Notes: generated from the letters alone by a model not told the origin. A stretch of DNA of 34,618 bases from Nitrospinota bacterium (GCA_029881495.1 JAOUMJ010000030.1:1-34618); one strand, 5' to 3'. Counted from the stretch's first letter, positions 1-8,346 are shown. A program made the numbers and translations.

Positions 1-31
1 ACAGGGTAATAAGATAAATGAGGGCGAAGAG

Positions 32-1183
32 ATGACGTATTCGGAATTTTCGTTTCCAAACGACATTCATATTATCTGGTCGCTCATGATCGTTACATAC
101 CCGTTCATCACCGGCCTGGTGGCTGGGGCCTTCATGGTCTCGGCGCTGTACTACGTCTTCGACAGGAAAGAGCTGGAGCCGATACACAGGTTCGCGCTTC
201 TGGTATCTCTCTCGTTCATGGTATGCGCCACGCTCCCGCTCCTTTTTCACCTCGGACACCCCGAAAGATCATACCGGATCATGATAACGCCGAACTTCAC
301 CTCCGCTATCGCCGGATTCGGCCTTATATACAGCTTTTACCTTGTCGTGCTCCTTCTTGAAATATGGATAGCCTACAGAAAGGAGATAGTGGAAAACCAT
401 AAAAACAGCAGCGGCATCAAACGCCTTTTCTGGGGCGCGCTGGCACTTGGCGTGTATGAGATAGACAAAGAGTCGGCCAAAGTCGACAGGAGCTTCATAT
501 TCACGCTCTCTGTGGTGGGCATACCGGCCGCTTTCACGCTTCACGGATATGTAGGCTTTCTTTTCGGCTCGCTCAAATCGAATCCTTGGTGGTCCACCCC
601 GCTCATGCCGCAGATATTCCTCCTTTCTGCCGTGCAGTCGGGTATAGCGCTTATCATCCTGCTCTACATTTTCCTCGGGTATAAAGGGTATCTTGAAAAA
701 TCGCTTCAATGCGTGAAATCGCTGGTCTTCTTCCTCTGGTTCTCCATAATCCTCGTGCTCGTATCGGAGGGGCTGGAACTCCTCTTCCTCTATTATGAAG
801 CGACCGACGCGTGGAAAGTCGTGGGAGAACTTCTGGAAACAAAGCTCTTCACGTCATTCGTTGTTCTTCAGCAGGGTCTCGGGATGGGGGGTTCCTTTAT
901 CATCCTTACCGTGCTGATATTCGCGAAAATCGAGAAAAACTATACTCCGCTAGTTGTCATCGCCTCAGGGCTTGCGCTGTTCGAGGTATGGATAATGCGC
1001 TGGAACGTTGTTGTCGGCGGGCAGATGTTCTCAAAAAGCTTTATCGGATTCAGGCACTACACCCCGCTCTGGTTTGAGAAGGAAGGGATATTCACTTCGA
1101 TATTCCTTACGCTTTTGCCGTTCCTGATACTGCTGATATTGACGAAGTTCCTCCCGATAAGGCCGCACGATAGAGAAGAGTAA
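32..1183 (+). CDS. NrfD/PsrC-family integral membrane subunit of a respiratory oxidoreductase
   Basis: Polytopic membrane protein of 383 residues with about ten hydrophobic segments. The N-terminal part carries the family pattern of a membrane segment ending in FHLGHPER (around residues 72-79). NrfD/PsrC/DsrP-type proteins bind quinone in the cytoplasmic membrane and pass electrons between the quinone pool and Fe-S or haem subunits. The ATG at 32 is preceded by GAGGGCGAAGAG. A stop codon at 7-9 in another frame suggests an upstream gene, probably the Fe-S partner, ends just outside the window. The next gene downstream is convergent and looks foreign, so this is the last gene of its operon as seen here. 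The exact complex (polysulfide, sulfite, nitrite or alternative complex III type) cannot be told without the upstream genes. Confidence 0.85.
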   Translation: MTYSEFSFPNDIHIIWSLMIVTYPFITGLVAGAFMVSALYYVFDRKELEPIHRFALLVSLSFMVCATLPLLFHLGHPERSYRIMITPNFTSAIAGFGLIYSFYLVVLLLEIWIAYRKEIVENHKNSSGIKRLFWGALALGVYEIDKESAKVDRSFIFTLSVVGIPAAFTLHGYVGFLFGSLKSNPWWSTPLMPQIFLLSAVQSGIALIILLYIFLGYKGYLEKSLQCVKSLVFFLWFSIILVLVSEGLELLFLYYEATDAWKVVGELLETKLFTSFVVLQQGLGMGGSFIILTVLIFAKIEKNYTPLVVIASGLALFEVWIMRWNVVVGGQMFSKSFIGFRHYTPLWFEKEGIFTSIFLTLLPFLILLILTKFLPIRPHDREE

Positions 1184-1281
1184 ACCTTTAACCGATGACA
1201 GATTGTTTTTGCCGCTCTTTATCCTGCCGAAATTTATTCCATCCAACTCTACAAACAAATAAAGCCTTACTGAATTCATTA

Positions 1282-2193
1282 CTACACGTAGCGCTTTATG
1301 TTATTTTCCGAGCTTGCGTATATCTGGCTGTGAGATTGGTCTTTAATTGAAAGATTATACCTTTCCGCATCGTCATCAGATATGTTTTTTTCTTTAATGA
1401 ATTTATATTCATCTTTTCCGGAAATTAATATCGCCAAGACAGGTGAGATTGGATAGTAAAATTCAAGCTCGTTAACGCTGTCACCTTGCTTCCCAATCGC
1501 ATAGGTATTTATTACTGGTTGATCACCGGCAATAAGAGGAATTTTCGATTTATTATTAAGAAGTACTATCCTGTATTTTTCATTATCTTCAGCAAGTCCA
1601 AAAGCCATATTAGTTGTAAATATATGGGCCATAACATTCCATACATTATTAAAATTTACGCCCATAACCATGTTATTCGTTAAACTCCCAAGCACACTCT
1701 CCCGCATCCTATTGGTTCTTAAATACTGAGCACATAAAAAATAAAAAAAATTCAAGCGCCCTTTATCAGAACAATAAAAACTAATGTCGTGTCTTTTTAT
1801 GGAATCTAGATATTTAATGGCAGTACTTTCTATTACCCCATGATAATCTTCTTCAAAATTGTTAACAGCTACACCTATAACCTTTTCAACCTCTTGGCTA
1901 TTGATTCCTTTCGCTTGGAGTTCCGCCTTGAATTCAAATATAAAATTAAAAAATTTGATCCAATCCTCATTTATTTTACGCTGCTCTCCTTCGTATGGTT
2001 CCACTAGAAATCTTCTTACGAAAGTAATGTCTTGAAGAGTTAATTCTTTAAGTTTGTAAAAATCACGTATTTGAGCAATTCCTTTTAAGTTTGAATGAAA
2101 CACTTCGCCTTCTCGATAACACCAAATAAGGTCATTAGAAGCCCAAGCCCGGAGATATTCCCTCCAAACATAATGATGCCGTCTTTTTTTCAT
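1282..2193 (-). CDS. DUF4238 domain-containing protein
   Basis: Protein of 303 residues starting KKRRHHYVWREYLRAWA, the N-terminal HHYVxxxYLxxF-type signature of DUF4238. No signal peptide or membrane segment is visible. The function of the family is unknown. The gene is visibly AT-richer than its neighbours: sampled lines are about 30 percent G+C against roughly half elsewhere. It is convergent with the NrfD-like gene and lies beside a BrnT toxin gene, so recent acquisition is likely. A GGAG sits about 15 bases upstream of the ATG at 2193, which is far for a ribosome binding site. A defence role is sometimes suspected for such genes, but nothing in this sequence demonstrates it. Confidence 0.75.
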   Translation of the reverse strand: MKKRRHHYVWREYLRAWASNDLIWCYREGEVFHSNLKGIAQIRDFYKLKELTLQDITFVRRFLVEPYEGEQRKINEDWIKFFNFIFEFKAELQAKGINSQEVEKVIGVAVNNFEEDYHGVIESTAIKYLDSIKRHDISFYCSDKGRLNFFYFLCAQYLRTNRMRESVLGSLTNNMVMGVNFNNVWNVMAHIFTTNMAFGLAEDNEKYRIVLLNNKSKIPLIAGDQPVINTYAIGKQGDSVNELEFYYPISPVLAILISGKDEYKFIKEKNISDDDAERYNLSIKDQSHSQIYASSENNIKRYV

Positions 2194-2267
2194 TATTGTT
2201 ATTGCCGACTCCTTTGGAAAATTTCTGGTAACTTGGCAAAATTTACCTAATATCGCTGATCGTTAAT

Positions 2268-2522
2268 CTAACTGGTGTGCGCCTTTTTACGACGTGCGGC
2301 TGGGGACTTTTTCCGACCAACAGATTTCTTCGCCAAATCGATCAGGGATCGTAAAGCGCCATTCACAGCATCTTCCGTGGGGAACGCCTTGGCCACGTCA
2401 GGACTTAGAAGAACAAGATTCGTCCCTTTTTGGTACGCTTCAAAATACCCACCCCTGACTCCCTTGCCAAGATCTGTACGCAGGTACTCAGCGCGCAAAT
2501 CCTGAGATTTAGCCTTCTTCAT
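2268..2522 (-). CDS. Small basic-tailed protein, putative antitoxin partner of BrnT
   Basis: Protein of 84 residues with a conserved-looking core (GVRGGYFEAYQKGTNLVLL, then PDVAKAFPTEDAVNGALRSL) and a strongly basic C-terminal tail. The start overlaps the end of the BrnT toxin gene by 14 bases, and AAGGAG inside brnT precedes the ATG by five bases, so the two are translationally coupled. Position, size and coupling say antitoxin. The sequence does not look like BrnA, the usual ribbon-helix-helix partner. The PTEDAVNGALRSLIDLA segment could be the dimerising, DNA-binding part of a small regulator, but I do not recognise the fold. The antitoxin role is inferred from context. Confidence 0.7.
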   Translation of the reverse strand: MKKAKSQDLRAEYLRTDLGKGVRGGYFEAYQKGTNLVLLSPDVAKAFPTEDAVNGALRSLIDLAKKSVGRKKSPAARRKKAHTS

Positions 2523-2781
2523 AAATTCTCCTTTCCTTGCGGCTCATAAGCCGTGCGCTGATAATCCTGATCCCGTTTTCCCTGTCTGAATGCGAAACCA
2601 CAAGCGTACGTTTTTGCCATGATAGTCCAAAAGTTATAAACCGCAACTCATCCATGGAATGATCAGGATCTGAGAAGGTAATTGCCAGTCTGTCACCAAA
2701 TACCGTTGAGGCTTCCTGAAATGTGACCCCATGCTTTCGTTCATTTGCTTTGGCTTTTTTCAGATCCCATTCAAATTCCAT
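2509..2781 (-). CDS. brnT: BrnT-family (DUF497) ribonuclease toxin
   Basis: Protein of 90 residues, full length for the family. It begins FEWDLKKAKANERKHGVTF, continues EASTVFGDRLAITFSDPDH and ends with the IRIISARLMSRKERRIYEE block, the three conserved BrnT/DUF497 blocks in order. BrnT toxins are RelE-fold ribonucleases that arrest translation and are neutralised by a downstream-encoded antitoxin that represses the operon. Here the downstream gene overlaps by 14 bases but does not look like BrnA. The pair lies between an AT-rich DUF4238 gene and a cytochrome gene, consistent with a small inserted module. Confidence 0.88.
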   Translation of the reverse strand: MEFEWDLKKAKANERKHGVTFQEASTVFGDRLAITFSDPDHSMDELRFITFGLSWQKRTLVVSHSDRENGIRIISARLMSRKERRIYEEG

Positions 2782-2851
2782 TGCCCCTGTCCGCTACTTA
2801 ATCCAGGAAGCCGGATAAATATTTCATCAAACCCAAAAATGGAGGTCGCTA

Positions 2852-3958
2852 CTACGGTTTTACTTCCCATTCGTCGCCAGAAAGCTGTATCCTCATCTCG
2901 TTCTTCTCGGCGATAACCGGATTGTAGAAGAAAAACACTTCGGCGGACAGATCCTTCACATCCCCTATTCGCGTCTCAAAGAAGAATGTCTCGGTTCTCG
3001 ATTCACCCGATTTAAGGCGATTATCGCCGACTATCTTCGAGCCAAAGAGGAATACGTCGCCATCTGTTTCAATCTCTATCCCCTTGGAATCGACAATCGT
3101 CTTTCCGTACTCCTTGCGCTTGGTTTCAATGACCTTCCCTTCGCCGTCCCTGGTGCTCACTTCCAGCACAAGGCGCCGCGCGGGGGTTCCGGTCGGGATG
3201 GAATGTCCTATGCCGCTGTTCGTTAGGCTTACCTTGGCAACAAGGTTTTTTGAACCCCGTTTCATCTCCACCATTTTCAGCTTTACCACGCTCAGCATCG
3301 ATCCGACATTGTGGGTAAGCGAATGGTCGTGGATTTTCTCCCGCCCCCCCTCATGGGCGGTCTTCCCCGCTATTTCGGGCATATGGCAGTTTTGGCACTG
3401 TTTCCCCTCTTTCGCGAAAGCAGAATCTTTCCATTCGCTGTAGGTGACACCTACATGCACGCCGTTTCGGTTCTTGAAATCATGGCAGCCCGCGCAGAGC
3501 TTTGACGATGCAAAATCGTCCGAACGTACTGTTTCATGGTATGGGGATGAGGCCCCGTCGAGCACCGACCGTTTCACCTTCCCCGGCTTTACGGTAAACG
3601 GATCCGGTTTTTCAAGATCGACGCTGGAGATAGAGTGACAAAAGTCGCAGGTGATACCCTCTCTGGTGATGGCATCATCGGCGTCGAAGTCCCCCGTCAC
3701 CCGCACGGTAGGGGCATGGCAGTTTAGGCAATACTTCCTCGCCTCCCCTTTTGTATCCGTATACGCCTTTCTGTAGGCTGTCTGGAAGATCGGGTTTGAA
3801 TAGGAGAGCGCGTGTAGCGATTTTCGCCAGTTGCGGTAAATGTCGCGGTGGCAATCTTTGCATACTTGGGAGCTTTCAAAGGAATCCTTTGCCGAAGCCT
3901 CGTTGCCAACAACGGCAAGAAACAGAATCGCTAATACAACAACAAATTTATTCAGCAT
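2852..3958 (-). CDS. Periplasmic pentahaem cytochrome c (cytochrome c554-like)
   Basis: Protein of 368 residues with a signal peptide (residues 1-23, cleavage after EASA). Five CxxCH haem-attachment motifs lie at about residues 33-37, 77-81, 104-108, 155-159 and 188-192, with extra histidines (H49, H141, H210, H212) suited to distal ligation. After residue 215 there is a haem-free beta-rich domain with GHSIPTG near residue 252, a motif common in the C-terminal part of c554-type multihaem proteins. It probably carries electrons in the periplasm. The nearby NrfD-like gene is on the opposite strand beyond the BrnT/DUF4238 patch, so they are not one operon as seen. The substrate cannot be named. 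The ATG at 3958 has GCAGGGT upstream. Confidence 0.88.
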   Translation of the reverse strand: MLNKFVVVLAILFLAVVGNEASAKDSFESSQVCKDCHRDIYRNWRKSLHALSYSNPIFQTAYRKAYTDTKGEARKYCLNCHAPTVRVTGDFDADDAITREGITCDFCHSISSVDLEKPDPFTVKPGKVKRSVLDGASSPYHETVRSDDFASSKLCAGCHDFKNRNGVHVGVTYSEWKDSAFAKEGKQCQNCHMPEIAGKTAHEGGREKIHDHSLTHNVGSMLSVVKLKMVEMKRGSKNLVAKVSLTNSGIGHSIPTGTPARRLVLEVSTRDGEGKVIETKRKEYGKTIVDSKGIEIETDGDVFLFGSKIVGDNRLKSGESRTETFFFETRIGDVKDLSAEVFFFYNPVIAEKNEMRIQLSGDEWEVKP

Positions 3959-4051
3959 TTATCTACCCTGCAAAATGTTAATTTGCATACAGTATCATCC
4001 ATTATCAAGGCTACTTCAAGCGTTTGTCTTTTGCCTGTCTGCGCCTCTCCT

Positions 4052-5242
4052 CTATATGTCCATCGGCGGGACAGGGGCATTGTTTCCCCATGTGGGGGAG
4101 GAATCCCGCAGATTCTGGATAATGCCGGGGAGCATATCCATGACAATATCTACCTCACCCATCGTATTCAGCTTGCTGAATGAAAACCTTATCGAACTGT
4201 TCATCAAGCCGGGAGACACCCCCATTTCGAGAAGTACGTGGGATGGTTCCCTGGAGCCGGACGAGCAGGCGGAACCGGTCGATACCGATATGCCGTTGAG
4301 ATCGCACTGGATCTGAAGCATCTCCCCTTCCGTCCCCTCGAAGCTGACATTCAGCGTATTGGGAAGTCTTCTCTCCATATGGCCGTTCAATATCGCATGA
4401 GGAATGGTGGTGAATATCCTCTTTTCCAGCTCATCGCGGAGTGAGGCGATGTAACCGGCGCTTTTCGCCAGGTCCGCCACAGCCAATTCACACGCCTTCC
4501 CGAACCCGACTATTCCCGCCACGTTTTCGGTTCCCGACCTCTTCCCGCGCTCATGTCCTCCGCCTGAAAGGAGCGGCTCTATCTCGGTACCCTTCCTCAC
4601 ATAAAGTGCGCCGACCCCTTTGGGGCCATGCAGTTTGTGCGCGGAGATGGAAAGGAGATCAACATCCAATTCGTCAACATCAAGCGATACCTTTCCCGCC
4701 GACTGAACGGCATCCGTATGGAACAGTATCCCCTGCCCCCTTGCCATCGTCGCCGCCTCCTTTATCGGCTGAATGGTGCCGGTCTCATTGTTCGAATGCA
4801 TCACCGACACAATCAGTGTCTTCTCATCCAGAGCGGCCTTGAGCTCTTCCAGCATTATTACCCCGTCCAGATCAACGGAGACCGTCTGATGTTTGTAGCC
4901 GTTCAGCGGGAGAAATTCAGCGCTCTTCAGGATGGAACTGTGTTCGATGGTGCTTGTGATCGCCTTCCACTTTCCATCAGCGGGCTTTGTCCATGAGGCC
5001 CCTTTCAGCGCCATGTTGTTGGCTTCGCTCCCCCCTGAGCAGAGAATGATCTCCGTAGGGTCGGCTCCTATCAGAAAAGCCACCTTTTCCCTTGCCTCCT
5101 CGATCGCGTTTCTGGCAATGCGTCCAAGAGTGTGCGTGCTGGATGGATTGCCAAAATTCTCCTTGAGGAAAGGGATCATCGCTTCAAAAACCTCAGGAAC
5201 TATCGGGGTGGTTGCGTTATTATCAAAATAGACTTTATTCAT
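4052..5242 (-). CDS. nifS: Cysteine desulfurase, NifS/IscS group
   Basis: PLP enzyme that takes sulfur from cysteine as an enzyme persulfide, giving alanine. The N-terminus VYFDNNATTPIVPEVFEAM, the PLP-lysine segment SISAHKLHGPKGVGALYVRK and the active-site cysteine loop STGSACSSG are all present. The frame is open upstream to 5266, but the ATG at 5242 is preferred: AGGAG lies eight bases upstream, and it gives the family start MNKVYFDNNATT. At 396 residues it is a normal length. The gene lies 102 bases downstream of the PP-loop tRNA-thiolation enzyme on the same strand, so it is likely to be that enzyme's sulfur donor. It could also supply Fe-S assembly, but no scaffold gene is adjacent. Confidence 0.92.
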   Translation of the reverse strand: MNKVYFDNNATTPIVPEVFEAMIPFLKENFGNPSSTHTLGRIARNAIEEAREKVAFLIGADPTEIILCSGGSEANNMALKGASWTKPADGKWKAITSTIEHSSILKSAEFLPLNGYKHQTVSVDLDGVIMLEELKAALDEKTLIVSVMHSNNETGTIQPIKEAATMARGQGILFHTDAVQSAGKVSLDVDELDVDLLSISAHKLHGPKGVGALYVRKGTEIEPLLSGGGHERGKRSGTENVAGIVGFGKACELAVADLAKSAGYIASLRDELEKRIFTTIPHAILNGHMERRLPNTLNVSFEGTEGEMLQIQCDLNGISVSTGSACSSGSREPSHVLLEMGVSPGLMNSSIRFSFSKLNTMGEVDIVMDMLPGIIQNLRDSSPTWGNNAPVPPMDI

Positions 5243-5344
5243 TTGCCTATCTCCTGACTCTGCCAATAATTAAAGCAGGGCGCTTGCGGCAAGACCATCC
5301 AATTTTCCATAATCCAATACCCCATTGGAACCGGGATCACTCGA

Positions 5345-6376
5345 TCAAATCCGGTACTTTTCAACTTCCTCATCGGGAAGCGGGCGAACCGTCATTATTG
5401 ATGTCGCGTTGGTAGACATATCGGTAAACTCGCATTCAACCTCGGCGGTTTTGGGCGCGGTGGCGTATCTTGCGGCAATACGGGCAGCAATTTCGTTCAC
5501 GCCGTTCTCAGGCCTCCCGGTGATTATCACAAATGGTCCGGTGAAATTTTTTATCGTGATAACAGTATCCTTTTCGCCGGCCATTTTCTCAAGTTTTTCA
5601 TTATCAGCCATGTTCCGGCCCACGATCACCTTCACGCTTTCATTCAGCCTGAAATGCCTCCCTACCTGGAGAAGCCTTGCATCCTTTACGTTGGTGCTTT
5701 CGGTATGCCCTATCAAGTCCTTCATCTTCAGTGAAAATTGCCTGTCTGTGAGGAGGCACCCGCCGGAGGAGCAGAGATTTTCTTCCGGGATACCCATCTC
5801 GCGGCCAACCTCCATCTGCACCTTTCTCGATTTGCCGGAGATGGCAAGCATCTCGTTCCTGTTTATCCACCCCTCCTTTTCGGGAATGGTAGGCTCCAGC
5901 AGCGCGGCCGACAGCGGTCTTACGATAAGGCCTTCCAGCCCTGTTTCTTTTTCTATCCTCATGAGCCTCTCTTTCATCTGGGACATCGGCCTCTGGCTCA
6001 ATACCTCGCCGGTGAAGATGAATTTCGCCCCTATCTCATTCATCGCCTCTTTTGCCTGGGTGAACATTAGTATCCTGCAGTCAAGACAAGGATTTACGCC
6101 GGAGCCGTATCCGAATTTCGGATTCCTTACGATTTCGAGGTATTCATCACCCATGAAAGCTGTCTTGATACTTATCCCCTCCTCCGCCGCTATCTTGTGC
6201 GCCGCGCTTTTGCATGAATCGCTCTTTTTTGTGCAGTTGCAAAACGGGCTCATGAAATTCATCACGGTCACGTCGTAACCTAGCTTTACCATCAGTTTCG
6301 TGGCGATGTGGCTGTCGAGCCCCCCCGAAAGAAGGCCAAGCACCTTTATTCCGTTAGCGGCTATTTTCTCGTCCAT
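5345..6376 (-). CDS. PP-loop tRNA thiolation enzyme (MnmA/ThiI-like) with C-terminal DUF814-like domain
   Basis: Protein of 343 residues. LGLLSGGLDSHIATKL near residues 13-28 is the ATP-binding PP-loop of adenylating tRNA thiolases. Cysteines follow in CNCTKKSDSC, in GVNPCLDCR and in SSGGC, candidates for the catalytic disulfide or persulfide pair or a metal site. The C-terminal third (KVIVGRNMADNEKLEKMA onward) resembles the DUF814/NFACT-R module. The arrangement differs from classical MnmA, so the target base (2-thio or 4-thiouridine) is not certain. The start overlaps the end of the SurA-like gene by 16 bases, and a cysteine desulfurase gene follows, fitting sulfur transfer to tRNA. Confidence 0.8.
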   Translation of the reverse strand: MDEKIAANGIKVLGLLSGGLDSHIATKLMVKLGYDVTVMNFMSPFCNCTKKSDSCKSAAHKIAAEEGISIKTAFMGDEYLEIVRNPKFGYGSGVNPCLDCRILMFTQAKEAMNEIGAKFIFTGEVLSQRPMSQMKERLMRIEKETGLEGLIVRPLSAALLEPTIPEKEGWINRNEMLAISGKSRKVQMEVGREMGIPEENLCSSGGCLLTDRQFSLKMKDLIGHTESTNVKDARLLQVGRHFRLNESVKVIVGRNMADNEKLEKMAGEKDTVITIKNFTGPFVIITGRPENGVNEIAARIAARYATAPKTAEVECEFTDMSTNATSIMTVRPLPDEEVEKYRI

Positions 6377-7374
6377 TTTTCCTTCTTCTTGATATCAATA
6401 AATGATTCCTTCTTGAGCCGCTTCAGCCACTCTTCCCTGACCTGAGACATCAGCTCCTGATAAATGTAGTTCTTTACCTCTACCTTGATCTTGCTGTAAG
6501 GGGGTAGCTGAGGTTCGTCTCTTTTTTCAACAAGAATGAGATGGTAACCAAACTGGGTTCGTACCGGCTGGCTCACCTCCCCCGGTTTTAGCGCGAAGGC
6601 CGCTTTTTCAAAAGATTCCACCATTTCCCCCGGATGTATCTCTCCCAGGTCTCCCCCCTTTGGGGCCGACGGTCCCTGCGACATCTCTTTTGCAGCCTCG
6701 GCGAAAGAGAGACCGCCTATGATCTTTTTCCTGATATCCCTGATCCTGGCCAGCACCTTTTTTTCCTCTTCAGAAGGGGCATCCTCAGCCAATGTCAGTA
6801 TGATATGTCTCGCGCGCAGGGTTACCGGCTTGCGAAATTTTTCAGGATATTCATTGTAATATTCGAGCGCCTCTTCATCCGTAACTTCGGCCTGTGAGCG
6901 GATCTCCATCGAAACAACCTTCCCTGCGAGGATCTGATCGCTCACCATTTTTCGGTAACCTTCAAGCGTCAGCCCTTCGCGGGCCAGCACCATCTCGAAA
7001 TCCTTCATGGAAGCTCCCATTCTTCTTCTTGCATCGTCTATCCTCGATTGTATTTCGCGGTCGGGAACTTTTATCTCCTTCTCCTTGCCATACTGGATGA
7101 TCAGTTTTTCATCTATCATCATGTCGAGAATTTGATTTGTTGCCCTGGTCTCGTCAGGATCAAGCGGCTGACCAGCGGTCTTGAACTGGAAAAGCCTCTC
7201 GCTGACTTCGCTTTGCAGTATGATCTCGCCGTTCACCTCGGCCACAATACGATCCACAACCTCTGCCCAGGCAAAGGCGGAAAAAAAACAGGATAGTATT
7301 ATTACGGCTTGAGCACGTACAAACGGTCGGAAAATATCACGATCTCCGACTGATCCTTTGCATCCTTCATCCAT
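6361..7374 (-). CDS. SurA-like periplasmic peptidyl-prolyl isomerase
   Basis: Protein of 337 residues. A hydrophobic segment AVIILSCFFSAFAWA (about 23-37) with arginines before it is a signal peptide with a long n-region. Then comes a SurA N-terminal chaperone domain (DRIVAEVNGEIILQSEV) and one parvulin domain (about 185-290: RARHIILTL, GGDLGEIHPGEM, FGYHLILVEKR). Such proteins help outer membrane proteins fold. The start at 7374 overlaps the upstream foldase gene by 73 bases. I found no later ATG, GTG or TTG codon before the signal peptide core, so the long overlap seems real. The lipoprotein foldase upstream and the tRNA-thiolation gene downstream are in the same transcription unit. Confidence 0.85.
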   Translation of the reverse strand: MDEGCKGSVGDRDIFRPFVRAQAVIILSCFFSAFAWAEVVDRIVAEVNGEIILQSEVSERLFQFKTAGQPLDPDETRATNQILDMMIDEKLIIQYGKEKEIKVPDREIQSRIDDARRRMGASMKDFEMVLAREGLTLEGYRKMVSDQILAGKVVSMEIRSQAEVTDEEALEYYNEYPEKFRKPVTLRARHIILTLAEDAPSEEEKKVLARIRDIRKKIIGGLSFAEAAKEMSQGPSAPKGGDLGEIHPGEMVESFEKAAFALKPGEVSQPVRTQFGYHLILVEKRDEPQLPPYSKIKVEVKNYIYQELMSQVREEWLKRLKKESFIDIKKKEKWTRK

Positions 7375-8273
7375 TTGCTAAATAAATCCTCCAGCCGCTG
7401 ATAAAACATTCTTTCATATATAATACCTCTCGCTTCCTCGAATTTCATGGCGGTCGGCTTATACTTTTTAACTACCTTGAATATATGATACCCGTAGGGA
7501 GATTCAATAACCCTGCTTATTTCGTTAAGTTGCAGATCGAAAAGAATGGAATCAAATTCAGCCGGCATCTGTCCCCTGGAAAAGACTCCGAGGTCCCCTC
7601 CCTTCTTGCCGTCTGGACTTACAGAGTATTTTATAGCTATCTCCTCGAAATCGCCTCCGAAAACTATTTCGTTTCGTATCTCGTCCGCCTCGGAGAGCGA
7701 AGGCAAAACAATGTGAAAGGCATGCACCCTTTCGCCTACGGAAAACTCCTCCTTGTGCTCGTTGTAGTAGCTTTTCAATTCCTTATCCTGAATCTCGACC
7801 AGAGGAGCGATCTTTTTTTGTATCAATCCTTCAATTACCAGGTTTCTCCTGACCTGATCCTTCCAGATGCCGAGATCAGATTTGTTTTTTTCAAGGATCA
7901 ACTGGAGCCTGGCCGGCGAAAATCCGCCGAGAATATCCTCCACAAGGGAGTCGCTGTCGCTTTTGCTGACAGACACGCCTGCTTTTCTTGCCTCCTGGAG
8001 CAGAATTTCCGAGTCAATGATCTTGTCGATCACTCCGTCGCGCAATCTTTTTTCCACTTTCTCATCCAGCTTTTCCGCAAGCCTCAGCCTGGTTTTCATC
8101 GCGGTATATTCCTTGAGGAAATGGTTCCCCATAATGTTCTGCCCGTTTACGGTAGCGACCGTTATTGTTCTCGGTTCGGGCTCTTGGGGCTCCTTCGTGC
8201 ACCCTTGAAAAAGGAGCATAGCGACCAACGCCAATACCGGCAAACCATATTCTTTGAATTTCATCATAACCAT
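7302..8273 (-). CDS. PpiC-type peptidyl-prolyl isomerase lipoprotein
   Basis: Protein of 323 residues. The N-terminus has a lipoprotein signal peptide with lipobox LFQGC (cysteine near residue 25). A SurA-like N-terminal helical region follows (about 38-175), then a parvulin domain (about 180-275: VHAFHIVLPS, GGDLGVFSRGQMPAEFD, SPYGYHIFKVVKKYKP). It is probably anchored to the periplasmic face of a membrane and assists folding of exported proteins, together with the SurA-like protein encoded immediately downstream. The start may be the ATG at 8273 or at 8264; neither has a strong ribosome binding site. It is divergent from the PAP2 phosphatase gene across 73 bases. Confidence 0.85.
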   Translation of the reverse strand: MVMMKFKEYGLPVLALVAMLLFQGCTKEPQEPEPRTITVATVNGQNIMGNHFLKEYTAMKTRLRLAEKLDEKVEKRLRDGVIDKIIDSEILLQEARKAGVSVSKSDSDSLVEDILGGFSPARLQLILEKNKSDLGIWKDQVRRNLVIEGLIQKKIAPLVEIQDKELKSYYNEHKEEFSVGERVHAFHIVLPSLSEADEIRNEIVFGGDFEEIAIKYSVSPDGKKGGDLGVFSRGQMPAEFDSILFDLQLNEISRVIESPYGYHIFKVVKKYKPTAMKFEEARGIIYERMFYQRLEDLFSKWMKDAKDQSEIVIFSDRLYVLKP

Positions 8274-8311
8274 ATGAGTTTAAGGAAAGATCGACCCCGA
8301 TACAACTACTC

Positions 8312-8340
8312 TTGCAAGAAAATATATATGATGTCAAAAT
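8312..8340 (+). promoter_or_regulatory. Possible sigma70-type promoter of the PAP2 gene, leaderless
   Basis: TTGCAA at 8312-8317 and CAAAAT at 8335-8340 are separated by 17 bases. The expected transcription start, about seven bases after the -10, falls on the ATG at 8347. No Shine-Dalgarno sequence is seen before that ATG. Confidence 0.35.
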
Positions 8341-8346
8341 CCCCTG

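Noticed and set aside
1282-2781. Reading the DUF4238 and BrnT genes as a phage-defence island
   Set aside because: Only one toxin pair and one gene of unknown function are present; no defence-associated nuclease, helicase or methylase is nearby.
3084-3443. 119-codon plus-strand frame
   Set aside because: It is antisense to the pentahaem cytochrome, whose signal peptide and five haem motifs are unambiguous.
5325-6278. 317-codon open frame on the plus strand
   Set aside because: It is fully antisense to the PP-loop thiolase gene, has a Ser/Phe-rich translation with no recognisable domain, and is a codon-bias shadow.
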